The translations under genes and the position numbers were made by a program. 64,000 nucleotides of DNA from NCBI GenBank assembly GCA_001692895.1, contig KV748183.1, forward strand, positions 1,426,001-1,490,000. Direction: 5' to 3'. This document shows positions 24,223 through 41,935 of the stretch, one piece after another. Numbering within the stretch: position 1 is the stretch's first letter; each line of letters opens with the position of its first letter. A model generated the notes under the pieces. The model worked only from the letters and a program-made list of their open reading frames with translations, did not search any database and was not told the origin of the DNA. The stretch comes from Cenococcum geophilum 1.58. Its lineage: Eukaryota; Ascomycota; Dothideomycetes; Gloniales; Gloniaceae.

Positions 24223-24899
24223 GAAAAGCGCCACTGCTTTCCGTAGCCTGATTGGCCTGACATAAGCTCACTGATTGGCCACCTTTGAAAGCATTTAGCA
24301 CGACTCGGTCAAGGTGCCTGCGCTACGGACTTTTTTTTCTCGACGGATATCGCCAGTTGCTTATACGGTGGAGAATCTCGCGTGGTGGCGCCAGCCTTTC
24401 GGCGCTGGGAACCGCTCTTTTGTGACCGTATTATGCAGGATTTTGCCTCCTTGTCCAGGATTTAATCTCCGATTGGGACAGTTTACCGTGTGTGTGGAAA
24501 TGACAACGGCGCGGCCGTCTCTGACATCAATATTCCACGCTAATGGTATCCTATTCGTTCTGGGTTGTTGCAGATGATTAATGCAAATGAGAAATGCGGT
24601 AAGACGACTTGGAAGTGGTGTAGAGTGGGAATGCGGCTTTGATGGAGTTTGATGTGAAGTTAATCTAGAATTTTAGATTTCTTCCTCTACTCACATCTGA
24701 CACCTAATTGTACAAGAATCGTCCTAATAAGGGTCGTCGAACGATTGTGAAGAAAAAGAAGTCATGTCCAAGAAATTATCCCCAAAAGCGTCTCTTGCTA
24801 ATAGGGGAGGAATATGAACAAAGGTCATAAGTCAAAATAAAATAAAAAACGCCATAGCTATGCATCAGAAAGACCATCCATGAAACACTGCCGAGGCAT
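24223..24899. other. Intergenic between convergent Swi5 and ABC transporter genes
   Basis: About 680 bp of two 3' regions. The open frame 24314-24577 (+) has no recognisable features and is not called. Confidence 0.5.
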
Positions 24900-27800
24900 C
24901 TAGTCAGCCTTCTCTAAGCTCTGTAGATTAACCAATTCGTAATAGCGTCCTCTCTTTGCAATCAGTTCCTTATGCGTCCCAGCCTCTATAACTTGGCCAG
25001 CATCAAACACGAAAATAACGTCAGCGTGTTGGATCGTGCTGAGACGATGAGCAACGGCGACGGTGGTTCGGCCTTGTGCCGCCGCGTCCAGCGCCGCTTG
25101 CACGACCTTCTCGGACTCTGAGTCCAACGCGGAAGTAGCCTCATCGAGGAGCAGGATCTTAGGGTCACGCAGAAGAGCACGTGCGATGGCAATACGTTGC
25201 TTTTGCCCACCCGAGAGAAGAGCACCTCTGGCGCCGCATGCAGTGTTAAAGCCCTCACTAGATATGCTATTAGTGGGGGCTTCAATTTGTACAAGCATAT
25301 GAAAGAGGAAACTTACGGTAGAGACATGATGAAGTCGTAGATGTTAGCGTCTTTGCACGCCTTGATAATAGCGTCTTCTGATAGTTTGACACCGGGCCGT
25401 TCAGCACCAAGCACGACATTATCTCGGATCGTTCCTGAGTAGAGTGTCGGCTCTTGACCAACAAGAGCAATTTGCTTCCGGTAGGAGTTAATATTCAAGC
25501 TGGAAATTTCTTTGCCGTCTACATAAACGCCACCGGCTAGTGGATCATAGAAGCGCTCGAGAAGCTGAATAGTGGTACTCTTCCCGCAACCGCTAGAACC
25601 GACAAGGGCAACGTACTGGCCTGGCTTAATGGACATATTCAGGCCACGAAGGACGGGTTGGTTAGGCCTGGTAGGATAACGGAAATGGACGTCTTTAAAC
25701 TCGATGTAGCCGTCTAAGTTTTGAACTTTCTCACCACTTTGAGCCCATGCGTCGATTTCGGGGCGGGCTTCGAATAGCGTCTTGAAATCAGCAGCAGCAC
25801 GTTGGGCCTTGCTAACATCGGGGGCAAATGCGAAGACGCTACCGGCGGACTGTGCACCGAAGATGATAGAAGAGAATACGACAAAGAACTGGAACATGTC
25901 ATACTCGCCCTTAGCCATCAGCGTGCCGCCATAGTAAAACCCGAGACCAGTGCACCAGAAGTTGAACGCTTGAGTGGTGGCAAAGAGCGCTGAGGACTGT
26001 AAAATAGACTTGAGACTGTCCTTGTTCTGCGAAGCAATCCGTACATGATACTGCTTCGAGACGTCCTCTTCCCCGGTCAGAGAAGCAACTGTCAAGATAG
26101 CTGATGTCGCCTCGCAAGCGAAGGCGGCAGACTTTTCGTAACACACCTTCGCCCTTTGCTGAAATTTAGCGATGAGCCAAAACCGCAAAAAACCGGCAAT
26201 CATCAGGAGAGGTACACTGGCGAGGCAGACAAGCGCCAATTTCCACCCAATAACGAGAGCAATGGACAATGATGCACAGAGTGTCGTAATGGCCATGAGA
26301 AGCGTGCCGAGAGTCGATCCACTTAATCCTGACAGGAATGTAGCTTCCGTGCCCAATCTGGTTGTAAGCCTACTAGCGGTATTCTTCTCGTCATCAAAAA
26401 AGGCAACGTCTTGACGTAGCATTGTTCTGAAGGCTTTGTCGCGAACACGGTGGATGAGTTTCTCGGAGCAATACGCGAAGCAATATCCTTGAGCTGCCCA
26501 CGCGATCCATTGAACAGCTGCAAGCATCAGGTACATCTCACACCAGTAATTGACATCGGATCGGAGTTTGTCGTATTGTCTTGGAGGAAGAGAGAGAGAA
26601 CTGAGTGTTTTGGCGAAAAAGACAGATTGTACTGGAGTACCTCCGCCGGCAATGATACACCAGAAAAGACCGCACAACATGAAATACCACTCTTGCTTGT
26701 TGAAACTTAAGATGAACCTCACGATGGTAAATAGCGAATACTCCTTTAGCTTATCTGGCAGTTTGTCTTTTAGGGCCATACTGGATACTAACTTTATCGA
26801 GTTTCTGCGATTTGGTTTCGCAAGGTCACGGTCGTAGGGATCAACTTCTGTCATACTCTGCTCATCCGTAATTACGGTATCGTGATATTCGGAATCGTTG
26901 TCGCCTAGCCAATCTGTCTTTTCATCTCGAGGATCATTGGAACCGATGCGCTGAGCCTCAACGAGATTCCAGTAAGCTCCGCGTCTATCGAGCAGGTCTT
27001 CGTGGCTTCCCTGTTCCATAATCTTGCCTTTTGTCATTACAACAATATTATCGGCGTTCCTGATGGTAGAGAGTCGGTGGGCAATGACAATCGTAGTCCG
27101 TCCTTCAGCGGCCTTGTCGAGGGCGGCTTGAACAACCCCTTCGCTCTTTGTATCAAGAGCTGAAGTCGCCTGGTACACTTTAGCAAATATTTTGTAGTAA
27201 GATAGGTAATTTGGCTTACTTCATCCAAGAGTAGGATCTTTGGATCGCTAACAATGGCGCGAGCAATTGCAATGCGCTGCTTTTGCCCTCCTGACAGCAA
27301 GAATCCACGATCTCCAACATTGGTTTCGTAACCCTCTGGAAGTGCCTCAATGAAATCGTGCGCATTCGAGAATCTGGCGGCCTGTATCACAAGCTGTCTG
27401 GTTTGCTCGTCCGGTAAATACTCATACCGGGTCCCAATGAGTCCGTAGCGAATGTTCTTATAGATGGTTGTGGCAAAGAGGACCGGCTCCTGTTGTACCA
27501 AAGAGATCTGTTGTCTCAGCCAATGCAAGTTAAGGCCCTGAACATTACGACCATCTAGAAGAACTTCTCCACCAACAGGATCGTAGAATCTCTCCACAAG
27601 GCCAATGATAGTACTTTTACCGGACCCCGACGCTCCGACAAGAGCAGTGGTCTTTCCAGCGGGGATAACAAGGTCAACGTCATTCATTACCACAACCTCC
27701 GGCCGAGAAGGATAGATATGGCGAACGCGACGTAGCTCAATAGTTCCCTCGATAACAGGCGGCTTATAGCCAGTAAGCGATGTCGGATCCATGGGGGACA

Positions 27801-29174
27801 CTCTGTCGATTGTGGCGTATATCTTGGATGCCGCAACTGTTGCTGTTTGGAAAGCATGAATAAAGGGTCCAACATGTCCAAGTGCGAATGAGCCAATCAT
27901 AATGGACATCATGGTGGTGACGATTTGCCCAACATTTATCTCCCCTTTGACAAGGAATTTAGATCCCATCCAGAAGGCGAGGCCCTAACATTGTCAGTCT
28001 CATAAATTGCGAATAATATGTCCTCCTCAAAGGTCCGACTTACGTAGTTGAGGTAGACCACAGTCATCATAAATGCAAGCATGGTGGCCATAACGAATTT
28101 GCTCTTTCTCCCCCATCCCTCGGNCATGTTTAATACAGTGTCATACTTGCGGGCCAATCTTTCTTCAGTGCCGAAGGCCTTAGCAGTTCGGACTGAAGTA
28201 AGTGCCTCTTGGGCAACGACACCACCTCGCGCATAGGCAATAAAAGATGACCTGGTAAACTTCATGATAAATGTGGAACCAGTAGTCATGATTAGGACAA
28301 TGGTGACGATTGTTGCGGACAGTATGCATGTGAGTCTCCAGGATTTAATGAATCCAACAACGAATGCGGTAACGAATGTCGCGATAGAGCTAACGGTAAG
28401 ACCGACTTTCTCAGATATCCCTTCTTGAACAGTGTTTGAATCCGTCGTGATGCGGGTGGTGATCTCCCCAGCGCCGAGTTTGTCGAAGTAACCGATGTTT
28501 TGCCTCAAAATGCCTTCGAGATACTTTTCCCTGATCCTACCCGCAATGCGTTCTCCAGTATAGAGATTCCCAGCGGTGCAAATATAGGTTGAAATGTATT
28601 CGCCAATGCCAAGATATACGAAGTCAAGGGTGAGTTTCTTTAATTGGGAGATAAAAGCGTCATACTCCATTTCGTGTCTAAAGATGGCTTGAAAGGATGA
28701 TGTGAGTTGACCGAAAACGACCTAGGATATGGTTAGTTGGACAAGCGCAAAACCTTAGGTCTCCCGTTTACATACAGTCATCATTGGTACCAGTATTCCT
28801 GCAATGGCCGCAGCGAACAGAGAAATAAATACAATAATGAGTTCACTCTTTGATGCATATCGATAGAGATTAAGGTAAGTCACTTTAGGAGTTGAGTGTT
28901 GCAATTGCCGCAAGAGAACCTCCCTCTCATTCTCTGGGAGGAGATCAATCGGGTCAACTCCCTTTTTCTTTTGGACAGGTTCCGTAGGCAGAGGCGTCAA
29001 TTCTAAGTCTGCGGGACGTAATGGTTCTTGACCAGCTGAAGCCTTCTCCTCTTCGGCAACGGTTTCGTAGAGATCTGATAACTCGAATGAGCTAAAGTAG
29101 GTTGAATACGCGGTGGCCCGATTTGCTGGATAGGTGGACGTCCGATTACGGCCATACTCGACAGTAACGGTCAT
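24900..29174 (-). CDS. ABCB full transporter (P-glycoprotein / Pmd1-like multidrug exporter)
   Basis: ATP-driven exporter of hydrophobic compounds, expected in the plasma membrane, with candidate substrates drugs or lipophilic metabolites. Five exons on the minus strand, 29174-28776, 28721-28044, 27984-27220, 27169-25317 and 25266-24900, give 1353 aa, full length for a (TMD-NBD)x2 protein. NBD1 has GASGSGKST near residue 480, [15 protein letters not shown] near 588, and [11 protein letters not shown], which is split by intron 3 right after the Glu. NBD2 has GSSGCGKST near 1130, [15 protein letters not shown] and [11 protein letters not shown] with AHRLST. Both catalytic Glu and both H-loop His are present, so both sites look active. 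A charged linker (about residues 690-770) joins the halves. One residue in TMD1 is undefined because of the N at 28124. Confidence 0.95.
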
Positions 29175-29458
29175 GATGGCGGTAGAATTTTAGTAGATCC
29201 CAGACTCTGGGTCCTATTATGATTTGAGATGGAGTGACTGTGTGCTCTCTGGATCAAGCCTTTCTGCCGATGTCCGATTTAAAGAATTGGAAGGGCGCTT
29301 CTTCGCGCTGTGAATAGGAGCAGGGTTATGACGAGATTAAGGCTGCTTGGTCAAGGTTGTTCAGAAGGCAACGAATGCTACAGAGATGTATGACGACATC
29401 CAAAGGAAAGTGTTTTAATAAATGGCATGAAGGACTTTAAGGAAAGGAACGTTAGATA

Positions 29459-30008
29459 TTATATCGGTAGAAGAAGTCCGTAGTCCGTTGATGGAAGCCT
29501 CCTCCACCAGGCCAGATACACTTCGTGGGCACAGAACATGCCCGAAAGACAGACCGGACAGCCATGGCACAGCAGGTCAACGTTCGGCCCAGTCTCTTCC
29601 TGACCAAAGAGAGCCGCACAGAACGCACAGCCATCCGTTAAGAGGAAAGTCATCAAGTTAGTGTAGTGTATTGCTTCAAACATGTCGGTATCGGTGGCAG
29701 TAGATCTTGCCGACACCGACATCATCATCTCTTACCTGTACATCATATTCCGCATCAAATCCGTAGTCCGTTCTGCCATGATCACCTAATATGGACAGAT
29801 ACGAATGATAGTTGTCCGTAGTCTGACAGGGATCTTCGGCGAGCGGAACAACATTTGAAACGAGCATTAAACAGCAATACTTCTTGCACTTTCTAGAACT
29901 CTTGACGGAACAGATGTTTAAAAGAAATATGGCCACCGTCGATTCAGTCGACCTGGACCTAATGCTTTGTGCTCTCATTGCATGCAGTATGGTCGATGCA
30001 TCATCCAA
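29459..30008 (-). CDS. Possible small cysteine-rich hypothetical protein
   Basis: Two overlapping minus-strand frames, 30008-29676 and 29728-29459. A canonical donor (GTAAGA) lies after the piece FDAEYDVQ and an AG follows shortly, so they could be two exons of one gene, but that intron would be unusually short. The second part has a cysteine cluster (GCAFCAALFGQ, then LLCHGCPVCLSGMFC), which might bind zinc or form disulfides. A 12-bp phrase reading ACGGACTACGGA recurs in the segment, giving repeated T-D-Y-G. I recognise no family and the gene may not be real. Confidence 0.2.
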
Positions 30009-30591
30009 ACTTGGATGGACTCGCTAGTTGTAAAGGCCAGGTCGTAACTATCCTGTAGAAGAACCCGGGCGTACGTGGTCAAGACCCTCTTTGGAGTAGA
30101 AGTTGGTCCCAAACGATAAGTGTGGCTGGTCGCCGGAACGGCTCAAGACATGTCCATCATGGCGTGAGCTGCGAGCAACGTCCCCGCTTCTGCAAGCTCC
30201 AATGGCACGACTACGCGAGTTATGAACGGGCCACTGCGAACGTGCGTTCCAGAAGCCACATGGCGCCCACAATTCCCGGATACGCTCTCCCACGGCGACG
30301 GCGCGGCCCTAGCCTTACATATTTGTAGCACTAACGCATGTTTCGCAGACTTTCTTAAAACATCCAAGCGTATAGTTAAGCTGCCGTTCAACGGGCTTAG
30401 AGTTAAACGCGGGGGCATCTAGCACAAGCAGCATCCTAGGTAATTCGGCAATATTAAGCAAAAGGGTGTAAGGTTAGGCCTCGGAGCGGCAGTAGGAGCA
30501 ATTAATTGGGCGCGGTTAACAACGTCCTTAGCCATAAGGGACTACGGCAAGGTAAAATCAAGAGTAAGTTGGGGATACTAATTGCCGGTTA

Positions 30592-30806
30592 CAGTCTGTA
30601 CAGGTTCCGGTGTCCCCCCTGTGTGCGCGCGCAACACTTGTAACTAAGCTTAAAAAATTAAGGCTTTGCCTTTCTTGCGGGTGCACAGCACTTTTGGCAA
30701 GCGCGCACAGTATCTACGCTGGATGGTGCGCTTGACTAGTGATTACCGAAATTGCTGTGTGTGTTGCGCGCGCACACAGGGGGGACACTGGAACCTGTAC
30801 AGACTG
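30592..30806. mobile_element. MITE, Tc1/mariner-like, 48-bp terminal inverted repeats
   Basis: The arms 30590-30637 and 30761-30808 are inverted repeats of 48 bp with one mismatch. They begin TACAGTCTGTACAGG and include a CCCCCC run and a GCGCGCGC core. The outermost TA on each side fits a TA target duplication, leaving a 215-bp element with ends CAGTCTG and CAGACTG. The inside is non-coding. Near-identical arms mean it is young or protected, since it is too short for RIP. It needs a transposase from elsewhere. Confidence 0.85.
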
Positions 30807-31373
30807 TAGACCAGAACCTTAACACGTAGGGGAGCGGGTAGTATAGGGAAACGACTGCAGATGATTATTAATGTGGTGGACTGCTAGTGTAGTAATTAGC
30901 GTCCGGTTTCTTGGCGGTAATAGGATCCCGTGAGTAGAGTAATGCGCCGTTCTGATAAAGGGACTGTGGCTCAAAGTAGATTTGACTGCATTTTGATATA
31001 ATGCTCTTGTGCCGCTGTTGAGATTCGCTAGGGGCTATGAACCTGAAAACACTGGTGAAAAGCAATGGACACACCGCCGTAAGCCAGCCCAGCCATCGCA
31101 GACATGCAAACACAAAGCCACATCATACCCAGTGCATAATTCAAGAGAAGAACATTAATCCTGCTGCTCTGGGGTAACATATCCAAGGGTTGATAGGAAC
31201 TTTCGAGAGAAGACTTGAGCCTGCAGAGTTGGAACGCAATGGCTTTGGAGTCGGAGGGAAATACCAATCACGTGATTCACTAAAGGCTTGACCTTGCAAG
31301 CAGAACAGTCGGCATTCTTACTTTCATAGGTCCAGCCTCATCCAAACAATCCACAATTCAGGACGCTCTCACT

Positions 31374-32674
31374 ATGGCAGAAGTACAGCACATGCCCGCA
31401 GAAACAATGACTGCATCTACAGATTTAGATACTACCGGAGCAGAACAAGTGTCTACAGAACCTGCCGCCGCTACCTCTCATCTATCTCCTCCAGGAGCTA
31501 CAAATGAACCCGCCACCGCAACTGCCCTAACAACCACCAATCCAGAAAAAAAGATTAAGAAGATCATCCGCAAAAAGAGGCGACCCGCGAGACCTCAGGT
31601 CGATCCCAGCACCTTCAAAAATGAGCCCCCTCCTCCGACCGGTACCATATTCGTACGTTTCACGCCTATAACAAAGGAATATCATACTAAACATCAACCT
31701 AGAACATCTGGTATAATAAATGGAGCGGAGGTGATCGAGAAGACAAATACCTCTCCAAAACCGCCGCGCCGAGTCGCTGTAACATAGCAAGGGACAGTGG
31801 GTACACACGCGCCGACAAAATTCCCGGTAGCTACTTTTGCCTATTCTTCGCCCGTGGCCTTTGCCCCCGAGGCCAAGAGTGCGAGTATTTACACCGACTG
31901 CCGGGCATACATGACCTGTTTAACCCCAACGTCGACTGCTTTGGACGGGACAAACATAGCGATTACCGGGACGATATGGGTGGTGTAGGATCTTTCATGC
32001 GCCAGAATCGCACTTTATACGTTGGCCGTATCCACGTAACGGATGACATTGAAGAAGTCGTCGCGCGGCATTTCCAGGAGTGGGGGCAGATTGATCGGAT
32101 TCGTGTTCTGACAGCTCGAGGTGTGGCATTCGTAACATACACGAATGAGGCGAACTCGCAGTTTGCAAAGGAGGCTATGGCACATCAAGCTTTGGATCAC
32201 AGTGAAATTTTGAATGTGCGCTGGGCGACGGTAGACCCGAATCCACAGGCGCAAAAGCGGGAGGCACATCGGATAGAGGAGCAAGCGGCGGAGGCTATTC
32301 GACGCGCGCTACCCGCGGACTACGTCGCCGAAATTGAAGGTCGAGATCCTGATCAGAAAAAGAGGAGAAAGATCGAGGGAAGTTTTGGGTTACATGGATA
32401 TGATGCGCCGGATGACGTATGGTACGCGAAGGAGAAAGCGGCATTAGAAGCTGCTGCAGATGCGCAGCTGCTGGATGGACCAGAGGAACAGTTACTGATT
32501 GAAGATGCACCGCAAGGAGAATCTAGCGGAAATGCTAGTGGAAATGGCGGAAATGGCATATTGTCAAACTCGACTCTCGCTGCGCTTAAAGGGGTCACTT
32601 TTACAACGGCGAAGAAACCCGCACCTGCCGCAGGGCCCTTGGTAGGATACGGTAGCGATGATGACAGCGACTGA
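31374..32674 (+). CDS. cwc2: Cwc2, pre-mRNA splicing factor (RBM22-like)
   Basis: NineTeen-complex protein that contacts U6 snRNA and helps shape the spliceosome active site. Two exons, 31374-31652 and 31703-32674 (50-nt intron ending CCTAG), give 416 aa. After an acidic/Ala-Thr-rich start and a lysine-rich patch (KKIKKIIRKKRRP), the Torus region follows (NIWYNKWSGGDREDKY, near residue 94). Then come a CCCH zinc finger (CLFFARGLCPRGQECEYLH, near 130), an RNA-recognition motif (TLYVGRIHV and GVAFVTYTNEANSQFAKEA, about 180-260), and an Ala/Gly-rich tail ending in acidic YGSDDDSD. Order and length fit the family. It is convergent with GCN2, with 430 bp between stops. Confidence 0.94.
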
Positions 32675-33104
32675 AACATGTCGTCTTCAATTGTCGAGAA
32701 GAGACGCCATATAACGACCGTTGATTAGGTGCTTCGAAGTTGCCCAACTATCTAGGAACTGCCAGCCTACCGTTTTACACCTAGGAGAAGCGTTCATAGG
32801 ATCATTCCAGGGATAATAGTTGGAGGCCTGTATCTGTATTGTAGTCATAAGAACCGTAGACAAGTGCCAGGGCTTGGCAAATAGGAATTATGTGGAGGAC
32901 GAGAATAGTCAAAAGTACCACCAAAATGAGCCATACAGGTTCAGAGAAAGCGACGTTGCCAACCTATTTTTCCCTCTTCAAGTGCTCCTAATGTCAATTC
33001 GACTAGTCTATCGGAAATCGGAAATCTATGTTAGGCTACATCTTCGATAAGCCATGGCTCTGGACTCGCTAACCACTTCTCTCCTAACTCTGCGCCCTCA
33101 CACA

Positions 33105-38453
<5,349 letters not shown>

Positions 38454-39006
38454 AGTGGGCTGTGTCGAGAGTGATTGATGGGTCAACGCATTTAACGGAA
38501 GACCAAGAGACACGCAGCCGAAGCTGCTGCCCTTCACACGGCGGACATAGTGTTCATAGTGATTTATGTGGTTTTTACAGAGGGATGTTTCTTTCACTCA
38601 CCGACTTCGAGATGGCCGGCTCAATGACTCTCCAATTATTGGTCTGTGCGTTATTGTGCTTGGCAACACTTCGCGTCCATCGTTAATTCCGTGATACTCA
38701 GAATGCACCGTTCATTCCACCACTCCGCAACTGCACCTACCTGTCTTTCACGCTGGCAAATGATCTAAGCAAGAGCCACTTCTTCATATAGAAGCTTAGC
38801 ACTACCTTCATTATCAGCGCAGTGGCCACCAATCTACGGAGAGAACCAACACCCCGCGCATCGAGCTGTAAACAACCCACCAAACACAGACGTCGCGTGG
38901 CAACACAGTGTCACCACAGTCGCTCAGGCATCAATGCAGTTGCTGTAGCACCTACGGAACATTTATTCAATTTTCGCAGTCTACCTAGCACTGTTCTTGA
39001 AGCACA
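38454..39006. promoter_or_regulatory. Divergent promoter of GCN2 (-) and cut12 (+)
   Basis: 553 bp between start codons. Short open frames inside (38462-38686, 38822-39046) overlap the leaders and are not supported as proteins. Confidence 0.5.
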
Positions 39007-40554
39007 ATGTTCTCATGGATTACTGGTCCTCGGATTACAAACGTAGTGGAGGACCTTCAATCAGGTGTGCCCTAAGAATTACCAGCTTTCCCACGAAAAT
39101 GAAGTTTATAGTCTCTAGATCCTGCGGACGCAACGTATCTCGAACCACCTGAGACACCTGCGCCAGTCTTTGCCGTTCGAGCTTTTAAGCATGCAATATT
39201 CGGAACTCCACATCCTGCTGACGAAGTAGAGGGGAAAACTTCAGGAACTAAGGATAATGGCGAAGCTAATGAGTTCGTTGTGAAGGAGACAGCTTATGGG
39301 AAAGCCATGGATGCCGGCGTAGAAGCCGAGCGTAACCTGTTGTCGTCGCCAACAAAACCTAATGGTATCTTAATGACACCTAGAACCGCTACTAGAGGCC
39401 GGAAAACCGTCTCATTCGGTGCTCATGTTGTGGATAATGAAGGCAAGAGGGCTAGCTTCCCTGGAAAGAGTGGGCTACCCAATGACTGCCCTGGCAAGTT
39501 CCCAAGTCCGTGGACTCTAGGGACGGAACTTTTAACGGACAAGCCACGTACTAAACTCACCGCCGCGTTATATGATGTGCGGGATTCAGCACGACCAAAG
39601 CTAACCTCCAAGCCAAAAGCTAAAGACGATAACGATATCACTCTCGATGTCATGGAACCTCGATCAGAATCTGGAAAGTACTGGAAGGATCAGTACTTAT
39701 CTTATTCAGAAAGAAGCCAAAAAGAAGTAAAGAAGCTTGTGACAAAGCAGCAACTTGCAAAAAACTATGCAAAGAAGAAGGACGCAGAAGCTATGGAACT
39801 TGCGACCAAACTTGCAGAAGAGCGGAAGCGGCACAAGTTGAGAGAAAAAACACTGGAAGAACAAACGAAGGAGTACCAAGAACGCTTGCGTCAGTCTATG
39901 GCAGAGAATCTTAGGGCAAGCACTGACATAGCTGCCCTCAAGCAACGCGTGGCAGCGTTGGAGCATTCGCTCAACACCACGGAAATTAAAAGCAGTAACG
40001 CCATTCGCATACATGAGGACGTCGGGCAAGATGCAGCAGAGCAGCCCCGTTCGACCATATTTTCGAGACAAACTCTCCCGGCTAGAGACCCTTGTGCAAG
40101 CAGAGAGCATTCCCCTTGTAGACCTCGACGGCCACGCCAGGCGACAGCACCAGATCAATCCCACATTATTGATCAATTTCCCGATTTTCATCCACAGACG
40201 AACAAGGCTCCTCTCAGCGTTCGAGAGTCAATCTCCAGCAAGGAAAACATCCCCCCAAAATCCCATACTCAAAGCCAACCTCAATCACCGGACCCCTGGA
40301 CGCTAGACTACACATCAAGTCCCGTGCAAGTGGATAGACTAGCATTACCCATATCTAGTGCACCGCTTCAGCCCCATCGGCGGTCCAACACATCGGCCAA
40401 GACTAAACCATCTCTAAGCCCTGACGTGCCCAGTCGCCGTTCGGAGGTCTCTAGAGTTGGCGAGGAGAAAGAAAGTCTCTCAGCTGGCCGGAAAGAGGCA
40501 GCAAAACAGAGGCTTCTTCGTAGGAGGGCTAAAGAAATCGGTGCATCTACGTGA
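39007..40554 (+). CDS. cut12: Cut12, spindle pole body-associated protein
   Basis: Structural and regulatory spindle-pole-body component. In fission yeast, Cut12 helps recruit Polo kinase to the pole and promotes mitotic entry. Two exons, 39007-39064 and 39119-40554 (54-nt intron after the 20th codon's first base), give 497 aa. The start MFSWITGPRITNVVEDLQS and the following FKHAIFGTPHPADEVE match the family N-terminus. Then come GKAMDAGVEAERNLLSSPTK, the phospho-type segment RKTVSFGAHVVDNEGKR and DCPGKFPSPW. A coiled coil of about 110 residues follows (roughly 205-315, with KEVKKLVTKQQLAKNYAKKK). The C-terminal third is Ser/Pro-rich and ends in a basic helix (KQRLLRRRAKEIGAST). First ATG chosen because it begins the conserved leader. 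Confidence 0.9.
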
Positions 40555-41935
40555 TGCAATTTCATTTTGCTTGCGTTATTGTGAGATCGAGGCATAGACC
40601 GGCGTCACAGGTGTCTCATTATTATCTCCACAAGGTTCGGCGTTTCTAGGAACATCATTCAGCGGCTAAGGTTTCATGCAACATTGGCGTTTGGAGGGAC
40701 AGAGCTGATACTCGAGTTATGGGGTTTCCACTACTGCATTAAGCGAAGCGTGCTTCTCCATTTTTCTTGATACCAGTGCCTATTCAGGTCTACTTGTCAG
40801 ATGTCGTTTGCTGGTGTTTAGGAAGTAGTTTATTAAGGAAGCCTTGAATGATCACTCGGCTTTGCCATTTTTCTGCTAATACTCCTATCAGAGTATTTAT
40901 TCTCATGTCCCTCATCATATCTTCAACACTCATACATGAATGGGGCTAAACGAACACTTATTGATGATGAAATTTTCTTCGATTTTCTTCACATCCTCGA
41001 GCTGCAATCAATCCTCTACATATCTCACAAACAGCATACTCCGCTGAACCCAACATGCAACACAACCGCTCATTAGACTAGCAGTATAAAATAACTTCTT
41101 TCTTTCTAGAACCTGTTCTATTGTGCATATTGGCTATTGTCTTTCATGCCACGTCAAAACACTTCATTGTGTCCTTATTTGCCTTCCAAACTCCGCGCTC
41201 AAACGTCATTCACCTTCAGCCATATGCACGAGCCTCCAGCCTCCTCTTTTATTAAAAGGGGAAATTATCAGCCGCCACCTAATGGTAGGACCGCGCTGCC
41301 AAAATGCCAGCCCTGCTCACACTCCGGAAAAGCAGTTCCGCTGGCAATAACTGAAAGACGGGTCTGTTTCCACCAGCTTTGTGAACCGCACGTCAAATAT
41401 CAACTGATCCTACAGGGTTTCCTAAGCTTGCCGTCCCGCAGAAACACAAATTAACTGACAATTGTGACACAAGAGCTAAGACCAATCTCCTCTCAACCCC
41501 CCCCCCCCCCCCCCCCTGCACCGCGACCCACAGGATCCAGGCGGCCATATCCACAAGTCTCATTTTCAAATTTTAAACACACTGACAGCATATTCACAAT
41601 GGTCTATTGTTATATTCTTCGATTGTCTTGGCCTCCAACAATGGTCTCAATTGTCCCTATTATTGAATTAGATGTATATAATTCCCCACGCTGCACCCTC
41701 TGGACCTCTTCAACCTCAACCACCTACATCAGTCTTCTCAGTTTCCTACGCGCTGTGGCCATAATCCTTCAAAATCCTTCCTTTCTACGCCTAGCTTTCA
41801 GCTGCATCTCATCATTCATCTCATCTGTGCTGGACGCAATTTACTCTACATCTATTTCATTTTTTCAAACTCCCACCTCCGTAACTTCACAAAGACAGAT
41901 TCTAAATACCCTCACACTGCCAAGAACATACCAAA
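40555..41935. other. Intergenic 1.4 kb with a 20-bp poly-C tract
   Basis: Downstream of cut12 and upstream of the Zn2Cys6 gene. A run of 20 C (41497-41516) lies about 420 bp before that gene's start and may sit in its promoter or leader. Open frames across 41123-41955 are low complexity with no family features. Confidence 0.5.

Larger units (their letters stand above)
29175..31373. other. Gene-poor 2.2-kb gap with a MITE
   Basis: Lies between the ABC transporter start (-) and the Cwc2 start (+), so both promoters are at its ends. It holds an unassigned cysteine-rich frame pair and a 215-bp miniature transposon (both listed). From about 30420 to 30590 and 30810 to 31370 nothing else is supported. 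Confidence 0.5.

Noticed and set aside
24314-24577. 87-codon + frame after swi5
   Set aside because: Lies in the shared 3' region of two convergent genes and has no similarity or motif.
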